Shown here: positions 1-7,446 of the stretch, piece after piece
Position numbering within the stretch: the first letter of the stretch is position 1
Layout of the letters: the number at the start of each line of letters is the position of its first letter
Assembly (NCBI GenBank): GCA_964473205.1
Contig: CAYYOK010000040.1
Coordinates: forward strand, 1-24,325
From: CAYMRL01 sp964473205
GTDB lineage: Bacteria; Deinococcota; Deinococci; Deinococcales; Trueperaceae
DNA: 24,325 nt
Direction: 5' to 3'
Position numbers and translations under genes: made by a program
The notes under the pieces: model-generated
The model's database searches: none
The model's input: the letters and a program-made list of their open reading frames with translations, nothing else
What the model was told of the DNA's origin: nothing

Positions 1-43
1 ACGCAGCGAAAGGCCACAGGTTCGAATCCTGTCGGGCGCACCA
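1..43 (+). tRNA. 3' part of a tRNA, probably tRNA-Arg (partial)
   Basis: The window opens inside a tRNA. Bases 16-20 and 31-32 with 28-30 close a 5-bp T stem (ACAGG/CCTGT) around the loop TTCGAAT. The acceptor strand CGGGCGC (33-39), discriminator A and an encoded CCA end at 43. The T arm and acceptor strand closely resemble bacterial tRNA-Arg of the GCGCCCG type. Counting back through a 5-base variable loop and a 5-base anticodon stem puts the anticodon at bases 1-3 (ACG), which also fits Arg. Position 37 would then be an unusual C, so the identity is less certain than the tRNA call. The 5' half lies outside the window. Confidence 0.85.
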
Positions 44-66
44 ATGTGATGAGTCGGGCGCACCAA
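31..66 (+). repeat. Duplicated tRNA 3' end
   Basis: The 14 bases GTCGGGCGCACCAA at 31-44, which are the acceptor strand and CCA of the tRNA, recur exactly at 53-66, offset by 22 bp. The second copy is not part of a tRNA. Such tails are typical of sites where an element integrated into a tRNA gene, but a simple local duplication explains it equally well, since nothing lies between the copies. Confidence 0.75.
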
Positions 67-96
67 AGACGCAGTTGCCGCCGGCGTCCGTGAGCC

Positions 97-768
97 TCAT
101 GGTTTCCCGTTCGTCGAAGTCAGCTTCTCAAGCCCGTCGAGAATCAGCCCGAGACCTATCTCGTATTCGGCCCGGTACGAGTATTCGCCCGTGACCATGA
201 GCTCGCTCACCATGCGCCCTAGGTTCGGCAGTGCGGCGAGGTCGAGGGCGGCGGCCATCTCGTTCTCGTGGCCCTCGCCGGGCTCGAACGGCAGGTTCAC
301 CTCGGTGAGCACGAAGCCGTATATGTAAGCGTCGAGCAGTGAGAAGGCGTGCGCAGCCATGCGAACGTCGAAGACCGTGTAGAGCGAGCCCAAGATCGCA
401 TCGTGGTGACGAAGAACGGCCTCGACGGTCTCGCCTCGCGACTCGATCATGCCGAGCCCCCAGGGATGCACGGTGAGTACTTCGCGCCTCGATGCGGCGC
501 TCTTCTGCATCTCTTCGCGCCAGCCCTTGGTGGCGTCGGGTAGGTAGAACTGCTTGACGACCCAGCTTGCGAGCGCGACGAGCAGCGCATCCTTGTTCTT
601 GACGTGATAGTAGAGCGACATCGCCTCGACGCCGAGTTCCTTCGCGACGGTGCGCATGCTCACCAGGCTTAGACCACCCCGGTCGGCGACCGCCGCCGCC
701 GCCTCGACGATGCTCTCGGGGCTGAGCCGGGGTCGTGGCTTGCTGTTCGATTCGTCGTTGACATTCAT
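97..768 (-). CDS. TetR/AcrR family transcriptional repressor
   Basis: A 223-residue protein with the usual TetR layout. An N-terminal helix-turn-helix at about residues 15-65 includes the segment TVAKELGVEAMSLYYHVKNK, where the SLYYHVKNK recognition helix is typical of the family. The all-helical ligand-binding domain resembles the TetR_C-1 (tetracycline-repressor-like) type. The ATG at 768 faces the oxidoreductase gene, and the 56-base gap between them holds inverted repeats suited to a repressor. By context it probably represses itself and the divergent oxidoreductase/membrane-protein pair in response to a small molecule. The ligand cannot be read from the sequence. The DNA-binding family is certain; the target is inferred. 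Confidence 0.93.
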   Translation of the reverse strand: MNVNDESNSKPRPRLSPESIVEAAAAVADRGGLSLVSMRTVAKELGVEAMSLYYHVKNKDALLVALASWVVKQFYLPDATKGWREEMQKSAASRREVLTVHPWGLGMIESRGETVEAVLRHHDAILGSLYTVFDVRMAAHAFSLLDAYIYGFVLTEVNLPFEPGEGHENEMAAALDLAALPNLGRMVSELMVTGEYSYRAEYEIGLGLILDGLEKLTSTNGKP

Positions 769-774
769 ACACCC

Positions 775-812
775 GTAAGGTACCTTTTCCCGTGACGACT
801 TACAAGCGTAAG
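775..812. promoter_or_regulatory. Candidate TetR operator region between divergent genes
   Basis: Between the tetR start (768) and the oxidoreductase start (825) lie a perfect 10-bp palindrome AAGGTACCTT (777-786) and an inverted repeat CTTAC-aagc-GTAAG (799-812). A third GTAAG half-site sits at 775-779. Symmetric sites in a tetR intergenic region usually are the repressor's operator. The placement also argues that the oxidoreductase starts at 825 rather than at 792. Confidence 0.5.
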
Positions 813-824
813 AATGGAGACGGA

Positions 825-1772
825 GTGAAAGCAGTAGTCGTGAGGCGATACGGCCCGCCCGAGGTGGCAGTCGTCGAAGATCGCCCCGAGCCCAGCATCA
901 AGCCGCACGAGATCCTCGTGCGCGTCGAGGCCGCCTGCGTCACCGCGGGCGATGCGCGCATCCGCGCAGCTCGCTTCCCCCGCGGCTTCGGGGTGCCGGC
1001 GCGGCTGGCTCTCGGTGTTCGCGGGCCGAGGAGGTCGGTGTTGGGCTCTGCGTTCTCCGGTGTCGTCGAGCGGGCCGGATCGGCTGTCACAGGCTTCTCG
1101 ACCGGCGACGAGGTTGCGGGCATGAACGGCGCCAGCATGGGGGCGCATGCACAGCTGGCGGCGATCCGGCCGACATCGATCGCGCTCAAACCCGCAGGCG
1201 TCAGCCACATCGACGCGGCCGGCGCCATCTTCGGTGGTACTACCGCGCTGCAGTTTCTGCACGAGCGTGTGCGCCCCCGTAGCAAGGTGCTCGTGAACGG
1301 GGCGAGCGGCGCCGTCGGCACCAGCGCCGTGCAGCTGGCGGCGCTGGCGGGGGCCGAGGTTACCGCCGTCACGAGCGAAGCGAACGCCACCCTCGCTTCC
1401 CGACTTGGCGCGGCGCACGTCGTCGACTACCGCAAGCAGCCGCTCGATGAGTTACCCCGCGACTTCGACCTCGTGTTCGACGCCGTCGGCAACATAGACC
1501 GCTCGCTCGGGTTGCGGCTCGCAGGATCCAACGGTTTCGTGGTGCTCGCGGTAGCGAATCTCTGGGATACCGCTCGGCCAGGCGGCCGAGTGCTCACCGG
1601 TCCCATCCAAGAATCGGCGAGTGATGTCGCCCATCTGCTCGGACTTTTAGAGGCCGGCCGGCTCGACCCGGTAACTCAATCGCTCGGCGGGCTTGACGCC
1701 ATCGTCGCCGCGTACGAGCTCGTCGATTCGGGTCGCAAGGTCGGCAACGTGGTGGTGCAGCCGTGGGCCTGA
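825..1772 (+). CDS. Zinc-free MDR NAD(P)-dependent alcohol dehydrogenase / quinone oxidoreductase
   Basis: A medium-chain dehydrogenase/reductase of about 315 residues. It has an N-terminal GroES-like half (HEILVRVEAACVTAGDARIR) and a Rossmann half with the nucleotide-binding loop VNGASGAVGTSAVQLA. The cysteine cluster of the structural-zinc alcohol dehydrogenases is absent, which places it with zinc-independent quinone-oxidoreductase-type enzymes reducing quinones or activated C=C/C=O bonds with NAD(P)H. The open frame extends up to a GTG at 792. I prefer GTG 825: it gives the usual VKAVVVRRYGPPEV start, GGAGA lies 4 bases upstream, and the operator then stays outside the gene. The downstream gene overlaps its stop by 10 bases, so the two are translated together. 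The substrate is unknown. Confidence 0.9.
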   Translation: MKAVVVRRYGPPEVAVVEDRPEPSIKPHEILVRVEAACVTAGDARIRAARFPRGFGVPARLALGVRGPRRSVLGSAFSGVVERAGSAVTGFSTGDEVAGMNGASMGAHAQLAAIRPTSIALKPAGVSHIDAAGAIFGGTTALQFLHERVRPRSKVLVNGASGAVGTSAVQLAALAGAEVTAVTSEANATLASRLGAAHVVDYRKQPLDELPRDFDLVFDAVGNIDRSLGLRLAGSNGFVVLAVANLWDTARPGGRVLTGPIQESASDVAHLLGLLEAGRLDPVTQSLGGLDAIVAAYELVDSGRKVGNVVVQPWA

Positions 1773-2137
1773 GCGAGTGGGGCCGCATCGTGCTGGCGGG
1801 GTCGTGGGTGAGCCTCATGCTCATCTATCTGCTTGGCGATGTGCTGCGGCTGTTTGCGGGCAGCTTCACGCCCGGACACATCGGCGACGTGCCCGCCAAG
1901 AGTTGGATGTGGACGATGGCAGCCCTCATCATGCTGGTGCCGATCGCGATGATCCTTACGACCCTCTTGACTCCCGCGGGCTCGCTCAAGTGGATCACGA
2001 TCGCCGTCTCGGTTGCGCTTGCTCTCTTCAACCTCTCGGCACTGCCCTACAAAGACTTCTTCGACAACATGCTGATCGTGATCAGCCTGGGCCTCAACGT
2101 CTTCATCGTTTGGTACGTCTGGCGGATGGGCGGCTAG
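1763..2137 (+). CDS. Small four-helix membrane protein
   Basis: A 124-residue protein starting at a GTG that overlaps the last ten bases of the oxidoreductase gene in another frame. Four hydrophobic segments, at about residues 8-32, 48-68, 73-92 and 99-121, are joined by short loops, leaving almost no soluble part. It resembles the small DUF6326-type membrane proteins that accompany TetR/dehydrogenase pairs in Actinobacteria, but I can only say this from general similarity. No catalytic motif is visible. It should be an inner-membrane protein co-produced with the oxidoreductase. Its TAG stop lies within CTAG (2134-2137), shared with the convergent S41 gene. Confidence 0.8.
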   Translation: MGLSEWGRIVLAGSWVSLMLIYLLGDVLRLFAGSFTPGHIGDVPAKSWMWTMAALIMLVPIAMILTTLLTPAGSLKWITIAVSVALALFNLSALPYKDFFDNMLIVISLGLNVFIVWYVWRMGG

Positions 2138-3480
2138 AAGAACCGCCCCGGCGTGAACGGCAAGCCGCTCAGAGCGCTCAGCGCGCCCGCGATGGCAGGG
2201 TCGAAGCCGCGCGAGAGCTGCCTGACGTCGGCGCTGGCGTGGCTGTCGGGCTGAACGCCACCGTCGAGCGACGCTCCATCCGGCAGTTGCAGGTTGGCGA
2301 CCGCGACGAGCACGTTGCTGCCGTCGGGCAGGCCGAAACCCTGAACGACCTCGACGTTGCCGAGAGTCGCGATGCCGACGACCCGGGCCAGACCACGCGC
2401 CTGCAGAACCGCCGCGGCGACCTCGGCAGCCGAGCTGGTCCTGGAGTCGACGAGCACGGCTAGCGGGGCCTCGATCCGCACCGGAGCCGCTACTCGCGCT
2501 TCCCGCACCGACCGCCCGTCGGTCCCGACGAGGCGCGCCGTTCCTCCCGATCGATCGGTCCTGAACTCGGCGCTCCACATCACGCCGCCACGCGCCACGG
2601 CCTGCCCCCACTCGCCGTCGACGAAGGCTCCCAGGAACACGCCTAGCTCGGCCAGGCTGCCGCCGAGGTTGCCGCGCAGGTCTATGACGTAGGACTTGGC
2701 GCCACGCTGCTGAAGCGTGGCGAGCAGCTCGTGCGCCTTGGCGCCGGTACCGACGAGCGTGAACGACGGCAAGTAGAGGAAGCCGATGTCGCCCTCGAGC
2801 ATCGTCGCGTAAGGGTTGAGCAGCAGCGATCTCTCGTCCGCGGCCGTCGGGACCAGCTCGATCGTCGTTGCCGCGCGCGACCCGCGCCTGACGCTCATGC
2901 TGGCAGCGCCGGCGTCGAGGGTGGCGTTCATCGCGGCGTCCACCTGCGTTTGATCTGCCAGGCGGAGGTCGAGGTCGTCTATCGCCTCGATGACGTCGCC
3001 GCGCAGCAAGCCGGCTACGTCGGCCGCCGTCGTCGGCAGCACTCGCTCCACCACGAGGCCGACGCCGTTGAGGAAGCGCACCTGCAGGCCGAAAGTGAGC
3101 TTGTCGCCGTCCTGACCCAGCAGGCTGTCGAAGTCAAGGCTAGTTAGGCCCAGCCAGCGCGAGTGGTCGTCGCCGATCTCGGAGACCATCCTGCGCATCA
3201 CCGCGTCGAAGACGACGCGCTCGGTGGCGGCCAGCGCGGCCTCGCGGTGGCGCTCGCCCCAGGCGTCCCAGTCGAGGTGGTCGGGGTTCCAGTAGTAGTC
3301 GCGGAACAGGTCGACGAGCGCGTCGAAGACGCGGGCGCGTTCGTTCCTGAGCTGGGGTGCGGCGAGGGCACCGAGCGGCGCCTCGCTGGTCTGGGGGTCG
3401 AGCGGGGCCTGGACCTGCGCTGACGCGGACGCCGTCGACAACAAGATCGCCAGCGCGAACCTCGCCAGCACACGCCTCAC
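2134..3480 (-). CDS. Secreted S41 (C-terminal-processing/tricorn-like) peptidase, atypical active site
   Basis: About 448 residues. A signal peptide (ALAILLSTASASA) is followed by a helical region, a PDZ domain at about 125-210 (VGLVVERVLPTTAADVAGLLRGD) and an S41 protease domain with SYVIDLRGNLGGSL. The nucleophile motif RTSSAAEV puts the serine at about S350. The position normally held by the catalytic lysine (TFGKGSVQ in CtpA enzymes) reads TLGNVEVVQ, with Asn at about 375 and Glu at about 377. A conserved His (GDDHSRWL, about H106) would allow a Ser-His-Glu arrangement as in tricorn. An ATG at 3516 is possible, but GTG 3480 overlaps the upstream TGA (GTGA) and gives a standard signal peptide. 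It probably acts on periplasmic proteins. Confidence 0.88.
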   Translation of the reverse strand: MRRVLARFALAILLSTASASAQVQAPLDPQTSEAPLGALAAPQLRNERARVFDALVDLFRDYYWNPDHLDWDAWGERHREAALAATERVVFDAVMRRMVSEIGDDHSRWLGLTSLDFDSLLGQDGDKLTFGLQVRFLNGVGLVVERVLPTTAADVAGLLRGDVIEAIDDLDLRLADQTQVDAAMNATLDAGAASMSVRRGSRAATTIELVPTAADERSLLLNPYATMLEGDIGFLYLPSFTLVGTGAKAHELLATLQQRGAKSYVIDLRGNLGGSLAELGVFLGAFVDGEWGQAVARGGVMWSAEFRTDRSGGTARLVGTDGRSVREARVAAPVRIEAPLAVLVDSRTSSAAEVAAAVLQARGLARVVGIATLGNVEVVQGFGLPDGSNVLVAVANLQLPDGASLDGGVQPDSHASADVRQLSRGFDPAIAGALSALSGLPFTPGRFF

Positions 3481-4004
3481 CACGATGGAAGACCCCGATG
3501 CTGGTCTCTGACCCATGGCACGTCGAGGAGGATGCCTTCGCCGCCGAACACCTCGACCACGGAGCCTTCGATAGCGAGAACGACGGCGTCGACGTCAGCG
3601 GGCTGGCTCAGCGTGTAGTAGAGCTGGTTGAGGCGGCCGATCATGCTCGCCGTGCCGCCGCCGCGCTCGAAGGCGGCGCTCAGGTCGACGCGCAGCACTC
3701 CGTCATCGAGGCGCGCCGAGCGCAGCTCGACGTCTGCGGGCACCGCCGAGCTCAGACCGCGAGTGGCCTCCTCGGGCAGCGGGCCGCGGGCCAGAGCCTC
3801 GACCTGAGCCGCGACACGAGCCGTCACGTCTCTGCCTCCGAAGCGGCGCGGGACCGCCTCGAGCGTGAACACGACTCCCCTGTCGACGGCCATGTAGACC
3901 ATCATGTCCGGGATCCTCTGCAAAGTGCGCGTCGTGATCACAGCCACCAACGCCAGCAGCAGTAGCAAGGCCAGCGCGACGACCCTCAGGACCACTGTTC
4001 GCAC
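3477..4004 (-). CDS. Membrane-anchored GerMN-domain protein
   Basis: A 175-residue protein starting at GTG 4004 with a strong Shine-Dalgarno (GGGAGG, 9 bases upstream). Residues 5-25 form one membrane helix. The remainder matches the GerMN (sporulation/spore germination) domain pattern: ALARGP, SAVPADVELRSARLDDGVL, VDLSAAF, a Gln/Tyr-rich helix (LNQLYYTLSQPADV) and a closing GxEG-like turn. In non-sporulating bacteria such domains occur in envelope proteins of poorly known role. Its stop overlaps the start of the S41 gene, so the pair is translationally coupled and may act together outside the membrane. There is no sign of sporulation genes nearby. Confidence 0.85.
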   Translation of the reverse strand: MRTVVLRVVALALLLLLALVAVITTRTLQRIPDMMVYMAVDRGVVFTLEAVPRRFGGRDVTARVAAQVEALARGPLPEEATRGLSSAVPADVELRSARLDDGVLRVDLSAAFERGGGTASMIGRLNQLYYTLSQPADVDAVVLAIEGSVVEVFGGEGILLDVPWVRDQHRGLPSW

Positions 4005-4040
4005 GTTCGACGCCCTCCCAAACGGACCTGACCGCCGCGC

Positions 4041-5759
4041 TCAGGCCTGCCTTATCGGCAGGTAGCGAGGCTCCCACATCGCCGCCAGGACCGCTTCCTC
4101 GACGTCGCCCTCCGGGACCCGGCTTGCCACCCCATCGGCGATCGCTTGGAGGACGACCGCCTGGGCGACATGGCGGCTGGCGCGCCGCATCACGCTCACC
4201 TTCGGGTACACGGCGCCGAGAGCGATGTCGAGGGAGTCGGTGTACGCGGCCAGCGCCTCGGCGGCCGCGGCCAGCATCCCGTCGGTGATGACCTTCGCCC
4301 CGCAGACGAGCGCCCCGAGCCCGAGCCCTGGGAAGATGAACGCGTTGTTCCCCTGGCCGATGCGCCGCGTGACGCCGCCGAACTCGACGTCGGCGAACGG
4401 GCTCCCCGTCGCGACTATCGCCTTGCCGTCGGTCCACTTCAGAACGTCGCTCGGGACCGCCTCGCTGAAGTCGGTCGGGTTCGAGAGAGCGAACACGATG
4501 GGCGTCGCGGCGTTGGCCTGAACGGCGCGCACGACCTCCTCGTCGAACGCGGAGGCCTGACCGGACAGCCCGATCAGCGCCGTAACGCCGGCGTTCTTTA
4601 TCGTCTCGAGGATCGTCGGTATCTCGCCGGCGATCTTCCAGCCCGCGACGCGCGCAGCAGGCTGCAGCATGCCGAGCTTGTAAGGCTCGAGTCCCTTGCG
4701 CCCTTCAAGGAGGAGCCCGCGCGAGTCGACGACGAAGATCCTCGCAGCCGCCTCGGCCTCGCTGAGGCCCAGCCGCACCATGCCGGCCTTGATCTGCCGC
4801 GCGACGCCGATCCCGCCCGCGCCGGCGCCGTGAACCAGGATCACCTCCTCGCTCAGCGACTTGCGCGTCTTGCGAGCGGCGGCGAGCAGCCCGGCGACGA
4901 CGACGGCGCCCGTGCCCTGGACGTCGTCGTTGAACGACGGCAAGCGTTCGCGGTAGCGATCCAAGATCGTGAACGCCTTCTGCTTGCTGAAGTCCTCCCA
5001 CTGCAGCAACGCGCCGGGGAAGTGGCGGATGAAGGCGGTCACGAAGCGCTCCATGAAGTCCTCGTACTCCTGCCCCACGAGGCGTTCGTGCCTGACGCCG
5101 AGGTAGAGGGGGTCGTCGAGGAGGTCGCTGCGGTTGGTGCCGACGTCGAGCCCGATCGGCAGCGTCGTGGCGGGGTCGATCCCGGCGGCGGCCGTGTACA
5201 GCGATAGCTTGCCGATGCAGATCGCCACGCCGCCGTAACCCTGGTCACCGATGCCGAGGATTCCCTCCGAATCGGTCGCGACGGCCAGCTTCACGTCGGT
5301 GACGGGAGCGTTGTCGAACAGATCGTCGATGCGGTCGATGTTGGCTGTCGAGACGACGAGGCCGCGTGGGTAGCGGTAGAGGTGGCTGAACCAGCGGACG
5401 GCCTCGGCCACCGTCGGGGTGTAGATCAGCGGGAGCATCTCCTCCAGATGCCGCTCGAGGACGGCGTAGAACAGCACCTCGTTGCGGTCCTGGAGGGCGC
5501 GGAGATAGACGTGCCTGTCGAGGTTGTTGCCCGAGCGCCTCAGGTTGGCCGTGGTCCTGACGAGCTGCTCCTCGAGCGTCGCGACGTGAGGCGGCAAGAG
5601 CCCCTCCAGTCCGAACGCCGCGCGCTCCTCGGCCGTGAACGCAGTGCTCTTGTTCAGGAGCGGCAGGCGAGTCAGCAGCAGGCCGGGCAGGTCGGTTGCG
5701 AGGTAGGGCTCTCCGCTGTCGTCGACCCTGCGCTCGTACTGTTTCAGGCGGTTGCTCAT
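4041..5759 (-). CDS. maeA: NAD-dependent malic enzyme (oxaloacetate-decarboxylating)
   Basis: A 572-residue enzyme, the length of the large malic-enzyme class (E. coli MaeA is 565), that converts malate to pyruvate, CO2 and NADH in the cytoplasm. The family signatures are all present: LIYTPTVAEA with the catalytic tyrosine, YRYPRGL, DSEGILGIGDQGYGG, IGLDVGTNR, the metal-binding FNDDVQGTGAV, the dinucleotide loop HGAGAGGIGVA, ALSNPT and RIGQGNNAFIFPGLGLG. The open frame extends to 5831, but ATG 5759 has GGGGA at the right distance and gives the usual N-terminus. The next gene follows after 36 bases. It is probably a housekeeping gene carried with unrelated envelope genes. Confidence 0.96.
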   Translation of the reverse strand: MSNRLKQYERRVDDSGEPYLATDLPGLLLTRLPLLNKSTAFTAEERAAFGLEGLLPPHVATLEEQLVRTTANLRRSGNNLDRHVYLRALQDRNEVLFYAVLERHLEEMLPLIYTPTVAEAVRWFSHLYRYPRGLVVSTANIDRIDDLFDNAPVTDVKLAVATDSEGILGIGDQGYGGVAICIGKLSLYTAAAGIDPATTLPIGLDVGTNRSDLLDDPLYLGVRHERLVGQEYEDFMERFVTAFIRHFPGALLQWEDFSKQKAFTILDRYRERLPSFNDDVQGTGAVVVAGLLAAARKTRKSLSEEVILVHGAGAGGIGVARQIKAGMVRLGLSEAEAAARIFVVDSRGLLLEGRKGLEPYKLGMLQPAARVAGWKIAGEIPTILETIKNAGVTALIGLSGQASAFDEEVVRAVQANAATPIVFALSNPTDFSEAVPSDVLKWTDGKAIVATGSPFADVEFGGVTRRIGQGNNAFIFPGLGLGALVCGAKVITDGMLAAAAEALAAYTDSLDIALGAVYPKVSVMRRASRHVAQAVVLQAIADGVASRVPEGDVEEAVLAAMWEPRYLPIRQA

Positions 5760-5874
5760 CGGTCTTCCCCAGCCCTTCGTCATCGTGGCGCCGCTCGGCT
5801 CACCGACGCCGCGCTGCGCACCACACGACATACCACCGCCGGCACCCTGACCGGAATGCCTGTTGCGTCGCGGA

Positions 5875-7446
5875 TTAGTCAGGCGCGACCGGCTCCAGCA
5901 GCGGCGGCAAGATCACCGGTGGCGGCACGTCCAGCGACGGGGCCGGCTGAGCCAACCTGCGCGCCTCCTCGGCGAAGAACTCGTAGTCCTCGTCGCCGGT
6001 GAGCTCGAACGCGCGTTGGTACGCCGCGGCCGCGTCCTCGTAGCGCGCCTCCTGCAGCGCGATCCTACCCAGGTAGCCCCAGGCGATGGCGAGGTTCGGG
6101 TTGGCCTCGACGGCAGCCGCCAGGCGCTCCTTGGCGCCCTCGACGTCGCCGGCGAGGTAGAGGGCCGCCCCGTCGAAGTAGGCGGTGCCGGCCTCGGCGC
6201 CGTACAGCAGCGCCTGCTCGGCGCGCTGCAGGAACCAGCGCGCGCGCTCGTCGCTCGGGTCGAGCGCGATCACGCCGCGCCAGCGCTCGGCCGCCTCCTC
6301 GAAGCGTCCGGCCTCCTGCAGCGACCGAGCCGCCCACGTCCAGGCGCTCAGGTAGCCCGGAGAGGCTGCGATGGCTCGCTCGAAGGCGGCGGCAGCCGCG
6401 TCAAGGTCGCCAGCCTGGTAGTCGGCCAGTCCCTGGTAGTAAGCGGCGCCAGCCTCGACCCCGTGCTCGACCTGAGCCGCGGCGTACTCGAGGAACCAGG
6501 CGGCACCGAGGTCGTCGGGGCGCGCGCGCACCACGGCGCGCCAGTAGTCGACAGCTACCTCGGGAGCGCGCATCTCCAGCGCCGTGCGGCCAGCCCACAC
6601 GGCGGCCTCGACGAACTCAGGGTTCTCGGCGGCCGCGCGCTGGAACGACGCGAAGGCGTCGCCGAGGTCGCCGGCCTCGTACTCGGCGATGCCCTGCCGG
6701 AAGGCGTCGGAGGCGGTGGCGCCCACGACCTGGCGCTCGCGGCTCAGCTGCAGGAAGTAGGCTGCCGACTCGTCCTCGGGACTGCTCTCCAGCAGCGCGA
6801 GGAAGTAGCGCTCGGCGGCCTCGGCGTCGCCCGTCTCGAACGCGATGCGCCCCAGCCAGCGCAGGGCCTCGAGCTGATCGGGCAGGAGCTCCACCAGGGC
6901 CAGGTAGTAGCGGTTGGCGGCCTCGAAGTCGCCGGCCTGGTAGCGAGAGAAGGCGAGCTGGAAGCTGACGTCGACGAACATGGCCGCGTCCGAGGGCAGG
7001 CTGTGACCGCCTGGGGCCGGCGTAGCGTCGCGGCCCAGCTCGCCTCCCAGGCTCAGGTACGAGCTCCAAGCGCTCAAGGCGCGGCTGTGCCAGCCGGTAA
7101 GCGAGTGGACCCTGGCGCTGAGCAGGTGGGCGGCGCGGGCCGCTGCGGTCAGCTCGGCGGCGAGGCTCTCGGGGTCGGCTCCTGCGCCACCGATGGCGGT
7201 CGCATCGAGAGCCTGCTGAGCGGCCCGCGCGGCCAGGTCGGCGGCGGCCTGAGCCGCGCTCCAGCTCGGCTGGTCGGGGTGAGCGGTCTCGCCGCTTACC
7301 AGCGCCGCCTCGAAGCTGAGGAGCGCCGCCTGGTAGGCAGCCTGCGCCGCCTCGGAGGCCGCGGCCGGCGCGATCACCAGGAAGGTGACCAGCGCCGCCA
7401 GCAGCGCTCGCGGGCTCTTCCTCAGCGCTGTGCCGCGGTCAGCCAC
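5875..7446 (-). CDS. Secreted TPR protein with an 87-residue repeat
   Basis: A 523-residue protein with a signal peptide (residues 9-30), an Ala-rich helical region up to about 150, and then four repeat units. The motif AGD falls at residues 171, 258, 345 and 432, exactly 87 apart. Each unit holds two TPR-like helix pairs: an (Y/F)xxGLxxYxAGDxxxA helix, an AxAxNPxxxxAW segment and a DPxDExAxWFLxxAE segment. The C-terminal tail is Pro-rich. TPR arrays bind other proteins; here it would be in the periplasm or at the cell surface. GTG 7446 is the only plausible start; AGGA lies at good distance and the frame overlaps the upstream gene by 25 bases. The partner and role are unknown. Confidence 0.88.
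   Translation of the reverse strand: MADRGTALRKSPRALLAALVTFLVIAPAAASEAAQAAYQAALLSFEAALVSGETAHPDQPSWSAAQAAADLAARAAQQALDATAIGGAGADPESLAAELTAAARAAHLLSARVHSLTGWHSRALSAWSSYLSLGGELGRDATPAPGGHSLPSDAAMFVDVSFQLAFSRYQAGDFEAANRYYLALVELLPDQLEALRWLGRIAFETGDAEAAERYFLALLESSPEDESAAYFLQLSRERQVVGATASDAFRQGIAEYEAGDLGDAFASFQRAAAENPEFVEAAVWAGRTALEMRAPEVAVDYWRAVVRARPDDLGAAWFLEYAAAQVEHGVEAGAAYYQGLADYQAGDLDAAAAAFERAIAASPGYLSAWTWAARSLQEAGRFEEAAERWRGVIALDPSDERARWFLQRAEQALLYGAEAGTAYFDGAALYLAGDVEGAKERLAAAVEANPNLAIAWGYLGRIALQEARYEDAAAAYQRAFELTGDEDYEFFAEEARRLAQPAPSLDVPPPVILPPLLEPVAPD

Noticed and set aside
792..803. Identical 12-mer GTGACGACTTAC here and, reversed, at 16339-16350
   Set aside because: At 16350 it is the start of dppB (codons for MTTY). 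Flanks do not match, so it is chance rather than a repeat.
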